The notes: a model not told the origin generated them from the letters alone. Shown: positions 27,056 to 35,352, numbered from the stretch's first letter. The stretch: 64,000 bases of DNA from Pseudomonas sp. R5-89-07 (GCF_003851685.1 NZ_CP027727.1:3348001-3412000), one strand, 5' to 3'. Made by a program: numbers and translations.

Positions 27056-28189
27056 CTACAACGCCAACGCCGGCCGCGCAGTTTTCACGCGCAACCCGGC
27101 TGCGCGAGCGCTTGGTACCCGGGGCTGGTCGACGGCCTGGGCCAGCGCCGCGACCTGCGCGCACGTTTGCAAGGCGCAGGTCAGCCAACTGTTGTCTTCA
27201 CGCTGCGGATCCACCGGGCCGTACAGCAGCGAGCAGGACGGCGCCACCCACAAGCGATCGGCTAATTTTTCGTGGGCACGCTGCAAGGTCGCCAGGGCTT
27301 TTTCAGGGTCGCAGCGCGCTGGGTTGCAGCCATCGACCACACCCAGAGACAGCACTTTATAAGCGGGCAGACGATCAAGAATGGTCGGGTACTGCTCCGG
27401 TGCCCGCACCAGGTCGATATGCAGGCCGTCGACCGGCAGGTTGGCGGCCAGGCCGAGGTTTTCTTCGAGCCCGCCAAAGTAGGTAGCGACCAGTTTTTTC
27501 AGCGGGTCACGCTGGATCAGGTTATAGGCGCGCTCGAACGCGTTCTTCCAGGCCTGCGGCAGCTGGAGCGCCAGGATTGGCTCATCGATCTGTACCCACT
27601 CCACACCCAGCTCGGCCAAGCGCTGGAAGATCTGGCCGTACAGCGGCAGCAGACGCTCGAGCAAGTCGAGCTTGTCGAAGGCACAGCCCTTGGCCTTGCC
27701 CAGCCACAGGTACGTCAGCGGGCCGATGACCACCGGTTTGACCGTATGCCCGAGGCCGCGAGCTTCTTGGACTTCTTCGAATAATTGATCCCAGCCCAGG
27801 TGAAATCGCTGATCGACGCTGAACTCCGGCACCCGGTAGTCAGAGCTAGTATCGAACCACGAGGCGTGAGCATCGCCGCAGCGGGTGTCGCGGGCGATGT
27901 CGAATAACGTCCGCAGCGTGGCATGGCCCTTGACCGGGCGGAAACGTTCAGGGATCACACCAAACATCAGCGAGTGGGTCAGCACCTGGTCGTGCCAGGC
28001 GAAATCACCGACTGGCAGCAGCTCGATGCCGGCTTGCTTCTGCAACGCCCAATGCTTCTGGCGCAAGTCACGGCCTACGGCGCGCAGGCCGGCCTCATCG
28101 AGCTTGCCGTTCCAGAACGCTTCCTGCGCGCCTTTAAGTTCGCGGTCGCGCGCAAAGCGCGAAAAACCGAGGGAATGAGCGACTGCCAT
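27056..28189 (-). pseudogene. metE: Cobalamin-independent methionine synthase, N-terminal half only
   Basis: A 377-aa frame matching the N-terminal domain of MetE, from SLGFSRFARDRELKGAQEAF through QKQAGIELLPVGDFAW, VIGPLTYLWLGKAKG and QIDEPILALQLPQAW to DRLWVAPSCSLLYGP. Full MetE is about 760 aa; the C-terminal barrel, which carries the zinc and homocysteine site, is absent. The frame ends SARAAGLRVKTARPALAL, near the domain boundary, and zapE begins 15 bp later, so the second half is not nearby in another frame. No internal stop or frameshift is seen. It is either a recent deletion remnant or a domain with a new role. The start ATG at 28189 follows GGGAGCTG. Confidence 0.8.
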
Positions 28190-28244
28190 AACTTACAGCT
28201 CCCGTACATAAAGGTATGGCAGCTATTGTCGGCAGCGGGCGGCA

Positions 28245-28259
28245 ATGAGACAAACTCAT
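28245..28259 (-). promoter_or_regulatory. MetR-like operator before the metE remnant
   Basis: ATGAG-N5-CTCAT is a perfect inverted repeat of the LysR T-N11-A form, close to the MetR consensus TGAA-N5-TTCA. It lies about 56-70 bp upstream of the metE start. Confidence 0.5.
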
Positions 28260-28305
28260 ATAATTGAAGATGATCACAAGTAACGCTCATGTTAATAGGC
28301 TGACA

Positions 28306-28440
28306 CCTGTGGCGAGGGAGCTTGCTCCCGCTGGGTCGCGGAGCGGCCCCAAATCAGTCATATTTGCCATCTGAAACACTTCGATTGCGACTTTCGGGGC
28401 TGCTACGCAGCCCAGCGGGAGCAAGCTCCCTCGCCACAGC
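28306..28440. repeat. REPIN-type extragenic palindrome, family b
   Basis: Two inverted copies of CTGTGGCGAGGGAGCTTGCT (plus CCCGCTGGG) flank about 75 bp that includes the short repeat pair GCGGCCCC / GGGGCTGC. It lies between the metE remnant and the GFA gene. Confidence 0.85.
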
Positions 28441-28474
28441 GTTCAGCGTTGAACATGGATGGGATTGAATTGAG

Positions 28475-28864
28475 ATGAGTAAAACCAGCCAAGGCAGCTG
28501 CCTCTGCGGCGCAATCCGCTATCAGGTCATGGCACCGCTCAAGGCCGCCACCCACTGCCACTGCAAAAAATGCCAGAAGGGCCACGGCGCAGCGTTCGCC
28601 AGCTACGCAAGCGCGCCCAGGACAGCGGTGAACATTCACGCTGCCGCAGATGCGCTGCGAGGCTATGAATCCTCGCCGGGCGTTACCCGTCAATTCTGTT
28701 CGCAGTGCGGCTCGTCACTGTTTTGGTCGGATGCCAACGGTGCTTATCCGGGCTGGATTTCGATTGCGCTGGGCACATTGGACACGCCTTTCAGTGCGTC
28801 GCAGCAAACGCACAGCTGTGTTGAGTCCAAGGTGGGCTGGCTTAGTGCACTCCAATCGATATGA
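28475..28864 (+). CDS. GFA-family zinc-binding protein
   Basis: A 129-aa protein with the Gfa/CENP-V fold. Zinc ligands appear as C9-x-C11 (GSCLCGAIRYQV), C28-x-C30-x2-C33 (HCHCKKCQKGHG) and QFCSQCGSSLFW. The founding member is the glutathione-dependent formaldehyde-activating enzyme, but most homologues, this one included, have no proven activity. ATG 28475 was chosen. It stands alone between a REPIN-type element and the polyamine genes. Confidence 0.88.
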   Translation: MSKTSQGSCLCGAIRYQVMAPLKAATHCHCKKCQKGHGAAFASYASAPRTAVNIHAAADALRGYESSPGVTRQFCSQCGSSLFWSDANGAYPGWISIALGTLDTPFSASQQTHSCVESKVGWLSALQSI

Positions 28865-28920
28865 ACAATCCGGTGAATGCCTTCTCGGTGCGTTTTGTCT
28901 TGGGCAACTGATCGCCATTG

Positions 28921-28959
28921 CCGGCGTCGCTCGCGATAAAAATCGCTCAGGGACGCCGG
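28921..28959 (+). ncRNA. Stable two-part hairpin upstream of nspC
   Basis: CCGGCGTC (28921-28928) pairs with GACGCCGG (28952-28959); inside, GCGAT (28933-28937) pairs with ATCGC (28942-28946) over an AAAA loop, with a small internal loop between the stems. It has no T-run, so it is more likely leader structure or a transcript 3' end than a simple terminator. It lies 154 bp before nspC. Confidence 0.4.
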
Positions 28960-29112
28960 GCGCCCTCTATCGCCTGACTATCTGTACCGTCACACCGAGA
29001 GCCTATGCTTGTATGCAGGCGCGCAAATTCCGCCGGCTAACCTTTCGATCTGCTCCAAGTGCGGGCACAATGCGTGTCCTTTTTTGGCAGGCACCGCCGC
29101 AGGCTCTCAAAA

Positions 29113-30210
29113 ATGATCAAAACGCCGTACTACCTCATCGACAAACAGAAGCTTCTGGTCAACATGCAGAAGATTGCCTACGTGCGCGAGCAGTCCGGCG
29201 CCAAGGCTCTGCTGGCGCTCAAGTGCTTTGCCACCTGGTCGGTGTTCGACCTGATGCAGCAATACATGGACGGCACCACGTCGTCGTCGCTGTATGAGCT
29301 CAAGCTCGGTCGCCAGAAGTTCGAAGGCGAGGCGCACGCCTACAGCGTGGCCTGGGCCGACGATGAAATCGAAGAGATGCTGGAGAACTGCGACAAGATC
29401 ATCTTCAACTCCATCAGCCAGCTGCAGCGCTTTGCCGAACGCAGCGAAGGCAAGACCCGTGGCCTGCGCGTGAACCCGCAGGTGAGCAGCTCCGATTACC
29501 TGCTGGCCGACCCGGCGCGCCCGTTCAGTCGCCTGGGCGAGTGGGACCCGGTGAAGATCGACGGCGTGATCGATCAGATCTCCGGCTTCATGTTCCACAA
29601 CAACTGCGAAAACGGCGACTTCAGTCTGTTCGACAAGATGCTCGGCACCATCGAAGAACGCTTCGGCGCGCTGCTGCACAAGGTCCAGTGGGTCAGCCTC
29701 GGCGGCGGCATCCATTTCACCGGTGAAGGCTATGCGCTGGACGCGTTTTGCGCGCGCTTGAAGGCATTCTCCGAGAAGTACGGCGTGCAGGTGTACCTGG
29801 AACCCGGCGAAGCGGCGATCACCAACAGTGCCTCCCTGGAAGTCACCGTGCTCGACACGCTCTACAACGGCAAAAATCTTGCCGTGGTCGACAGCTCCAT
29901 CGAAGCGCACCTGCTGGACCTGCTGATCTACCGCCTCAACGCCAAGCTGGCGCCGAGCGAGGGTGAGCACACCTACATGGTGTGCGGCAAATCCTGCCTG
30001 GCCGGCGACATCTTCGGCGAGTACCCATTTGATCGTCCGCTGGCCATCGGCGATCGGCTGTCGTTCATCGACACCGCAGGCTACACCATGGTCAAGAAAA
30101 ACTGGTTCAACGGCCTGAAAATGCCGTCCATCGTAGTGAAACAACTCGACGGTACAGTCGAGGTGGTTCGTGAATTTGGTTACGACGACTACCTGTCCAG
30201 CCTTTCGTAA
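29113..30210 (+). CDS. nspC: Carboxynorspermidine / carboxyspermidine decarboxylase
   Basis: A 365-aa PLP-dependent fold III decarboxylase. The PLP-lysine region is ALLALKCFATWSVFDL, the glycine-rich phosphate loop SLGGGIHFTGEGY, and the partner-subunit Cys and Asp motif CGKSCLAGDIFGEYPF. It removes CO2 from carboxynorspermidine or carboxyspermidine to give the polyamine. Start ATG 29113 is chosen because MIKTPYYLID is the normal family beginning; the ribosome binding site is weak. The synthase gene follows after 28 bp. In Vibrio these two genes form the norspermidine pathway; which triamine is made here cannot be read from sequence. Confidence 0.93.
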   Translation: MIKTPYYLIDKQKLLVNMQKIAYVREQSGAKALLALKCFATWSVFDLMQQYMDGTTSSSLYELKLGRQKFEGEAHAYSVAWADDEIEEMLENCDKIIFNSISQLQRFAERSEGKTRGLRVNPQVSSSDYLLADPARPFSRLGEWDPVKIDGVIDQISGFMFHNNCENGDFSLFDKMLGTIEERFGALLHKVQWVSLGGGIHFTGEGYALDAFCARLKAFSEKYGVQVYLEPGEAAITNSASLEVTVLDTLYNGKNLAVVDSSIEAHLLDLLIYRLNAKLAPSEGEHTYMVCGKSCLAGDIFGEYPFDRPLAIGDRLSFIDTAGYTMVKKNWFNGLKMPSIVVKQLDGTVEVVREFGYDDYLSSLS

Positions 30211-30238
30211 GCTGGCGGATAAAGGAGAGATAAAGCAA

Positions 30239-31483
30239 TTGAAAAAGAACGTTCTTATCATTGGTGCAGGAGGTGTCGCCAAGGTGGTGGCCTACAAGTG
30301 CGCGCAGCACAACGACGAACTCGGTCGTATTGCTATCGCGTCGCGCAACATCTCCAAATGCCAGGCCATCATCGACAGCGTCAAGGCCAAGGGTAGCCTC
30401 AAGGTACCCGCCGACATCCAAGCCTTCGCGCTGAACGCCCTGGACGTGGAAGCGACCAAGGCCCTGATCCGCGAGACCGACTCGCAGATCGTCATCAACG
30501 TAGGTTCCGCGTTTCTCAACATGTCGGTGCTGCGTGCCTGCATCGATACGGGCGTGGCTTACCTGGACACCGCCATCCACGAAGAGCCGGGCAAGGTCTG
30601 CGAGACCCCGCCGTGGTACGGCAACTATGAATGGAACCATCTGCAAGAGTGCAAAGAGAAGAACATCACCGCCATCCTTGGCGTGGGCTTCGACCCAGGT
30701 GTCGTCAACGCGTACGCCGCGCTGGCGCAGCAACAGCATTTCGACCGCATTGATTCGATCGATATTCTCGACGTCAATGCCGGCTCCCATGGCAAATACT
30801 TCGCCACCAATTTCGACCCGGAAATCAACTTCCGCGAGTTCACCGGACAGGTGTGGAGCTGGCAGAACAGCCAGTGGACCAGCAACACCATGTTCGAAGT
30901 CAAACGCACCGACGACCTGCCGGTCGTCGGTTCGCAGAACCTTTACCTCACCGGCCACGATGAAGTGCACTCGCTGTCGAAAAACCTCGACGTGCCGAAC
31001 GTGCGCTTCTGGATGAGCTTCGGCGAGCACTACATCAACGTGTTCACCGTGCTGAAAAACCTCGGCCTGCTTTCCGAGAAGCCAGTCAAGACCGCCGAAG
31101 GCCTGGAAGTGGTGCCGTTGAAAGTGGTCAAGGCCGTGCTGCCCGACCCGTCTTCGCTCGCTCCGGGCTACACCGGCAAGACCTGCATTGGCGATCTGGT
31201 CAAAGGCACCAAAAACGGCCAGCCGCGTGAGATGTTTATCTACAACGTGGCGGATCACGAAGAAGCCTTCGCGGAAACCGACAGCCAGGGCATCTCCTAC
31301 ACCGCCGGCGTTCCGCCAGTAGCCGCTGCGCTGCTGGTAGCGCGTGGCGAGTGGGACGTGAAGCACATGGCCAACGTTGAGGAACTGCCGGCTGAGCCGT
31401 TCCTCAAAGCGCTGGATGGGATGGGCTTGCCGACTCGGATCAAAGACGAGCACGGCGATCGCGCCTGGGATGCAAAGGCCTGA
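30239..31483 (+). CDS. Carboxynorspermidine / carboxyspermidine synthase (saccharopine dehydrogenase family)
   Basis: A 414-aa NADPH-dependent dehydrogenase that joins aspartate semialdehyde to a diamine. The Rossmann motif is VLIIGAGGVAKVVAYKCAQH at the N-terminus; ILGVGFDPGVVNAYA and ISYTAGVPPVAAA are typical of the family. The start appears to be TTG at 30239: it follows AAGGAGA and yields the expected family beginning (KKNVLIIGAGG). The ATG or GTG candidates upstream lie within nspC. A weak TTG start may lower its level relative to NspC. A terminator follows at 31504. Confidence 0.92.
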   Translation: MKKNVLIIGAGGVAKVVAYKCAQHNDELGRIAIASRNISKCQAIIDSVKAKGSLKVPADIQAFALNALDVEATKALIRETDSQIVINVGSAFLNMSVLRACIDTGVAYLDTAIHEEPGKVCETPPWYGNYEWNHLQECKEKNITAILGVGFDPGVVNAYAALAQQQHFDRIDSIDILDVNAGSHGKYFATNFDPEINFREFTGQVWSWQNSQWTSNTMFEVKRTDDLPVVGSQNLYLTGHDEVHSLSKNLDVPNVRFWMSFGEHYINVFTVLKNLGLLSEKPVKTAEGLEVVPLKVVKAVLPDPSSLAPGYTGKTCIGDLVKGTKNGQPREMFIYNVADHEEAFAETDSQGISYTAGVPPVAAALLVARGEWDVKHMANVEELPAEPFLKALDGMGLPTRIKDEHGDRAWDAKA

Positions 31484-31503
31484 TAGGCAATCGCTGACCG
31501 AAC

Positions 31504-31534
31504 AAAAAAATGCGCCCTCAGGGGCGCATTTTTT
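31504..31534 (+). terminator. Rho-independent terminator of the nspC operon
   Basis: TGCGCCC and GGGCGCA form a 7-bp stem over a TCAG loop (31511-31528), with a run of seven A before and six T after, so it can act in both directions. Confidence 0.9.
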
Positions 31535-31575
31535 GTTTGGGCTCACATAAATCCCAAAACCAGTAAAGATCAAAC

Positions 31576-31660
31576 GTGGGAGGGGGCTTGCCCCCGATGG
31601 CGGTGTATCAGCTACAACGGAGCTGGCTGACACACTGCATCGGGAGCAAGCCCCTTCCCA
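31576..31660. repeat. REPIN-type extragenic palindrome, family a
   Basis: GTGGGAGGGGGCTTGCCCCC with its GATGGCGG extension and an inverted, slightly decayed partner about 45 bp later. It is the same family as the elements near 14741 and 57539. Confidence 0.85.
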
Positions 31661-31853
31661 GAGGGATAGCACTTCGCCCCGGACTCTCAGAGTTTTCCCA
31701 CGACCGTTTCAGGTTGTCGGTCGGAAGAGCGCTAACTAACCTCACTGCCGTCGCTACCCACTCAGCGACCGGACTTGACCGTCCGATTAATTGAAGGACA
31801 GCTACGGCCAAAACCTATTCGGCGTTTTCTTTGCGCCTGAGGTATCGTGTCGC

Positions 31854-31962
31854 GGCGGCTGTACGCGGGATACCTTCGGGTATGCCGGATTTCCTTTGAT
31901 TGCCGGTCGGTCAACCCGCGTACAGCTGCCACCCTCTTTGCTTGACCGCGAATGTTGGCGGC
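31854..31962 (+). ncRNA. Candidate structured leader RNA of the DUF3077 gene
   Basis: An outer stem of 16 continuous pairs (31854-31869 with 31915-31930, one G-U) encloses a hairpin ATACC-TTCG-GGTAT (31870-31883), i.e. a cUUCGg tetraloop, and a CCGG/CCGG stem (31885-31888 with 31903-31906). This makes a three-way junction. The sequence GGCGGCT occurs twice, in the 5' arm (31854-31860) and again at 31957-31963, so the 3' arm GCTGCCA (31925-31931) can pair with either copy. The second copy lies 12 nt before the AGAGGAA site of the gene at 31988. The rest of the gap (31661-31853) shows small hairpins such as CGGAC-N6-GTCCG near 31770 but no gene. Confidence 0.6.
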
Positions 31963-31987
31963 TCCACTTAATCAGAGGAACTTCACC

Positions 31988-32227
31988 ATGATCAAAGACA
32001 GCCCCAACCCCCCAGAACACCTCTTCACCGTACGCCCCAACCTGTGTACGGAAACCCTGCTGGTCAACGCATCCCAGGATCTAGCCTCCATCAACGATAT
32101 CGCCACTCACCTGGCATTCGACGTCGATGGCGCTCAACGTAATATCGCACTGGGCATCTGCCGCATGCTCGAAGGCGTACAGCTGCTGGTGGACAAAGCA
32201 CTGGATGAGGCTCATCCGGCTGCCTGA
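31988..32227 (+). CDS. DUF3077 family small protein
   Basis: A 79-aa soluble protein. It has the DUF3077 pattern: a variable start, then LFTVRPNLCTETLLVNASQD, a helical middle and RNIALGICRMLEGVQLLVD, ending with AHPAA. There is no signal peptide. The family is found mainly in Pseudomonas and has no known function. AGAGGAA lies 7 nt before ATG 31988. It follows a structured leader, which suggests control after transcription starts. It may be read together with the signal peptidase II paralog 72 bp downstream. Confidence 0.85.
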   Translation: MIKDSPNPPEHLFTVRPNLCTETLLVNASQDLASINDIATHLAFDVDGAQRNIALGICRMLEGVQLLVDKALDEAHPAA

Positions 32228-32299
32228 ACGTAGACGGCACCAGGCGCCTGAGCTATCTTCAGGCGCTCCTTTCGAACGCCCCAAACAGGAAGTTACCAC

Positions 32300-32803
32300 T
32301 TGAGCACGTCGCCCCTAGTGCGAGGCCGTACGTTCGCCCTCCTCGCTGGCATCGCATTCATCGCCCTGGACCAGCTTGTAAAACTATTGGCCCTAGTTTC
32401 ACTGCATGCCAAAAGCTTCAAAATCGGCTCAAACCCAATCAATCTTGCTTTGGAGCTAAGCCTGAACCCCGGCGCATTCCTGAGCCTGGGCGCCGCTTTG
32501 CCGCCACAGGTCAAACAACTGATTTTTATCATCGGCGTAGCCGTCGTAGTGGCCTGGGCGATGGGATGGTCCCTCTCCAACTGGAACCAGCCACTGCGTA
32601 AAGTCTTGCCGCTGTACGCCATCGCCTTGGGTGGCATCGCAAACCTGATCGACCGGGTGTTTCGCGACGGCCATGTGGTTGATTACATGATCCTGAACGT
32701 CGGGCCAGCACATACCGGGGTATTCAATATTGCAGATATCGCGATTACCGTCGGCGCGTTGTACCTGCTAATCGACCTGTTCGTGAAGCCGCTTAAAGCC
32801 TAG
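32300..32803 (+). CDS. Signal peptidase II paralog (LspA-like)
   Basis: A 167-aa inner-membrane aspartic peptidase with four membrane segments. Motifs expected for LspA are present: FIALDQLVK near the N-terminus, LNPGAFLSLG, and the two catalytic Asp motifs GGIANLIDRVFRDGHVVDYM and TGVFNIADIAI. LspA cleaves prolipoprotein signal peptides. This copy is not in the usual ribF-ileS-lspA-fkpB cluster, so it is probably a second copy. The start is taken as TTG 32300 behind AGGAAG; GTG 32318 is an alternative. It ends 5 bp before the end of a convergent gene. Confidence 0.88.
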   Translation: MSTSPLVRGRTFALLAGIAFIALDQLVKLLALVSLHAKSFKIGSNPINLALELSLNPGAFLSLGAALPPQVKQLIFIIGVAVVVAWAMGWSLSNWNQPLRKVLPLYAIALGGIANLIDRVFRDGHVVDYMILNVGPAHTGVFNIADIAITVGALYLLIDLFVKPLKA

Positions 32804-32808
32804 GCGCC

Positions 32809-33129
32809 TCAGTATTGCTCCCCTTCATCGCCTCGAATTTCGGCGGCGAGGGCCTGGGCGATCGCCTTGGCTTTGACGATGCTCTCATCGCTGTATACAA
32901 ACGAAATCTGGCCACGGCGATAATCGAAATAATAATCCTGCTGCGTGGTGGTAGAGGTCCAGTAAGCAGTTTCGTTACCGCTGAGCGAGATCGTCGCTCC
33001 TGTGGCGGGGTTAACGGCAGTCACTTCGTCCTGTAACACCAGGGTTGGATCATTGGCACACAAGGCACGCCATTCTTCAGGCGTGATTACATTGCTTTCG
33101 ACACGGGCTATATGGAGTTCATAGGCCAT
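32809..33129 (-). CDS. Hypothetical protein
   Basis: A 106-aa acidic soluble protein (an ATG at 33141 would give 110). It has the patterns VITPEEWRALCANDPTLVLQ and YYFDYRRGQISFVYSDES, and looks like a small alpha/beta protein with aromatic strands of the kind seen in polymorphic-toxin immunity proteins. I do not recognise the family. The base composition is slightly lower in GC than most of the window. It lies beside the zeta-like toxin pair on the same strand, 87 bp downstream of the toxin. Confidence 0.6.
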   Translation of the reverse strand: MAYELHIARVESNVITPEEWRALCANDPTLVLQDEVTAVNPATGATISLSGNETAYWTSTTTQQDYYFDYRRGQISFVYSDESIVKAKAIAQALAAEIRGDEGEQY

Positions 33130-33215
33130 AAAAATATCCATCAGATAAAGGGGAAAGGTCCTTGAAATGCCAAGGTAGCCTGATACTCACTTCAGCGGCT
33201 TTTGCCCTCCGACGT

Positions 33216-33959
33216 CTACGTCAACTTATCGATGACATACTGCTGAAACCATGCAGGCTGGGTGTCCGCAACAATATCGATATCCTCGCCTTCTGTAATC
33301 TCGGCAATTTGCGCAAACCTGGGCTCGCCGTCTTGCGAATTGTCAAAGATATAGGCTCGATTGGATAAGAGAATCGCCTCTGACAGGTTTTCCAAAGAGC
33401 GCTTATAACGAGATCGAATCTTGTCCGGTGGTACATCATGGCCACCTATAGAGGCCCGGTAGGCAACCCGAGCAACGTTAATATCAGCATCCGCAGTAGC
33501 AACGTAATAAACGTATACCCGATAACCAGCAGCTTTCGCCTGCCTTAGCAGCTCAATTTTGCTGCCGTCCGACATGACTGTCTCGAATGTAAAACTTACG
33601 CGTTCCCCAATCAGAGACACCCGAATATAGTCAGAAAGAGCGGAAGCGATATAGGAGTCGATGTTGCGCGAAGCAAAAATGATCCGTTCACCCTTGGCGG
33701 CCAGGTCATCCAGTTTGACAAGGGAATCAGGAAACTTTGAAAGCAGCGAATGGCTGCGCAAGAACGTGATCGCACACTTGGCGTAGCGGTACAGCCCGAA
33801 GGCAGCAAAATCGAAAAAACCCGTTTCACGAATGCCCAGCTCAATTGCATCAGGATTGATGTAATTGACCAGCAAGTGGGCCGGAACCTTCGAATTGAAT
33901 GTGCTCTTTCCACTCCCGTTCGGTCCGGCGAACATACGGACGCGGGGGGTGGTACTCAA
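33216..33959 (-). CDS. Zeta-toxin-like P-loop kinase
   Basis: A 247-aa protein with Walker A FAGPNGSGKSTF (residues 10-21) and YINPDAIELGIRETG. Next comes FTFETVMSDGSKIELLRQAK, then YVATADADINVARVAYRASIGGHDVP, the arginine-rich region typical of zeta toxins and related AAA kinases. Zeta toxins phosphorylate UDP-N-acetylglucosamine and block wall synthesis. Its start overlaps the stop of the upstream small gene (ATGA), the normal antitoxin-toxin arrangement. GC is lower than in the genome around it. The substrate is not known for this branch. Confidence 0.85.
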   Translation of the reverse strand: MSTTPRVRMFAGPNGSGKSTFNSKVPAHLLVNYINPDAIELGIRETGFFDFAAFGLYRYAKCAITFLRSHSLLSKFPDSLVKLDDLAAKGERIIFASRNIDSYIASALSDYIRVSLIGERVSFTFETVMSDGSKIELLRQAKAAGYRVYVYYVATADADINVARVAYRASIGGHDVPPDKIRSRYKRSLENLSEAILLSNRAYIFDNSQDGEPRFAQIAEITEGEDIDIVADTQPAWFQQYVIDKLT

Positions 33960-34246
33960 GCCTGTATCTGCGCCTGGGCAGACCGACGGTCCAATAAAGA
34001 CTTTTTGGTTTTCAAGCGCGTGCCGGCTTTGAGAGTGCCGTAGGTTTCCACAGGGCGGATAACCAACATTTCCGTAGTAGAAACTTTAACCAGTTGGCCG
34101 TCGCGAACCATAAGTACGGACTCTCCCTTGGAAAGGGCAACCTCGTAGGCATCCCTGAATGCTTTGGCCGCAATGGAGGGAATGCTCGATTCCTGGGCAA
34201 GAATCTGTGCCTCGGTAATTTGGGATTTAACTTTTTTACGTGACAT
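33956..34246 (-). CDS. Putative antitoxin of the zeta-like module
   Basis: A 96-aa basic protein that starts MSRKKVKSQITEAQILAQES and contains helical segments followed by GESVLMVRDGQLVKV, then TLKAGTRLKTKKSL. It does not resemble epsilon antitoxin; it fits the short antitoxin-like genes that precede zeta-type kinases in proteobacteria. GGAGA lies before ATG 34246. The stop overlaps the toxin start by 4 bp, so the two are translationally coupled with the antitoxin first. Assignment is by position and size. Confidence 0.65.
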   Translation of the reverse strand: MSRKKVKSQITEAQILAQESSIPSIAAKAFRDAYEVALSKGESVLMVRDGQLVKVSTTEMLVIRPVETYGTLKAGTRLKTKKSLLDRRSAQAQIQA

Positions 34247-34388
34247 GTTGGTCTCCGGCTCAGGACAAGGGTTGATCAATGGCGATGAGCATAGATCACC
34301 TTAGGCGTCGAACGCTGGCTCGACTTTACCTCAATGTGTGTCCCATGTCCTGCAGTGGGCTGTTCAACACCTCTAAGCGGTTTCTCGC

Positions 34389-35297
34389 TCAAAACACCGA
34401 CCACCCAATCCGCTCACTCAACAACTCCAACGCCTTCATCCCCGCCAGCGAATTCCCCGCTGCATTCAGTTCCGGCGACCACACGCACACCGTAAACTGC
34501 CCCGGCACCACCGCGACAATCCCGCCGCCTACCCCGCTCTTGCCCGGTAATCCCACCCGGTAGGCAAAGTTACCCGCCTCGTCATACAGCCCGCTGGTGG
34601 CCATGATCGAGTTGACTTGCTTGGTCTGGCGCGCCGTCAGAATCTGCTCGCCACTGTGGGCACTCACGCCCTCGTTGGCCAGGAAGCTGAACGCCCTGGC
34701 CAGGTCCAGGCAGCTCATCTGCAAGGCGCAGTAATTGAAATAACTGTGCAGCACCGCGTCCACATCATTGTGAAAGTTGCCGAATGACTTCATCAGGTAA
34801 GCCATGGCCGCGTTGCGCGCGCCGTGCTGCGCTTCCGAATCGGCGACCACGCTGTTGACCAGGATCTGCGGGTTGCCGGACAGGCGCCGTACGAAATCGC
34901 GCATCGACAGGATCGGCACGGCGAAGCGTGACTGGTTGATGTCGCAGATCACCAGCGCGCCGGCGTTGATAAACGGGTTGCGCGGGCGGCCTCGTTCGAA
35001 TTCCAGTTGCACCATGGAGTTGAACGGTTGCCCCGACGGTTCGTGGCCCAGGCGTTCCCAGATGGTTTCGCCGCCGTGGTCGATGGCCTGCACCAGGCTG
35101 AACACCTTGGAAATGCTCTGCACCGAGAACAGCGTGTCGGCATCACCGGCGCAGTAGGCCGCGCCGTCGTTGCCATATACCGCGATGCCCAGCTGGTTGG
35201 CGGGCACGTCGGCCAGGGCGGGGATGTAGTCGGCGACTTTGCCGAGGCCGATCAGGGGGCGCACTTCGTCGAGGATCGACTCCAGCAGCGCCTGCAT
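34389..35297 (-). CDS. glsA: Glutaminase A
   Basis: A 302-aa serine-dependent glutaminase (beta-lactamase-like fold), making glutamate and ammonia from glutamine. The catalytic Ser-x-x-Lys is in [38 protein letters not shown] and [18 protein letters not shown] are also family signatures. The start ATG at 35297 gives the usual 302-aa length and has AGGA 7 nt before it; the longer frame to 35378 is not needed. It is next to a small membrane-protein gene on the same strand. Confidence 0.96.
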   Translation of the reverse strand: MQALLESILDEVRPLIGLGKVADYIPALADVPANQLGIAVYGNDGAAYCAGDADTLFSVQSISKVFSLVQAIDHGGETIWERLGHEPSGQPFNSMVQLEFERGRPRNPFINAGALVICDINQSRFAVPILSMRDFVRRLSGNPQILVNSVVADSEAQHGARNAAMAYLMKSFGNFHNDVDAVLHSYFNYCALQMSCLDLARAFSFLANEGVSAHSGEQILTARQTKQVNSIMATSGLYDEAGNFAYRVGLPGKSGVGGGIVAVVPGQFTVCVWSPELNAAGNSLAGMKALELLSERIGWSVF

Positions 35298-35352
35298 ATC
35301 TTGTCCTGTCATCTTGGTTTGAATCAGTGGTGAACGAGGCGCGGAGGATACT

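Noticed and set aside
31854..31930. tRNA or tRNA-like gene suggested by the three-way stem structure
   Set aside because: There is no acceptor CCA, no T-loop sequence and the outer stem is 16 bp, too long for a tRNA.
33216..34246. A genomic island or prophage around the zeta-like module
   Set aside because: No integrase, tRNA target, attachment repeats or phage genes are seen; only the composition and gene types hint at acquisition.
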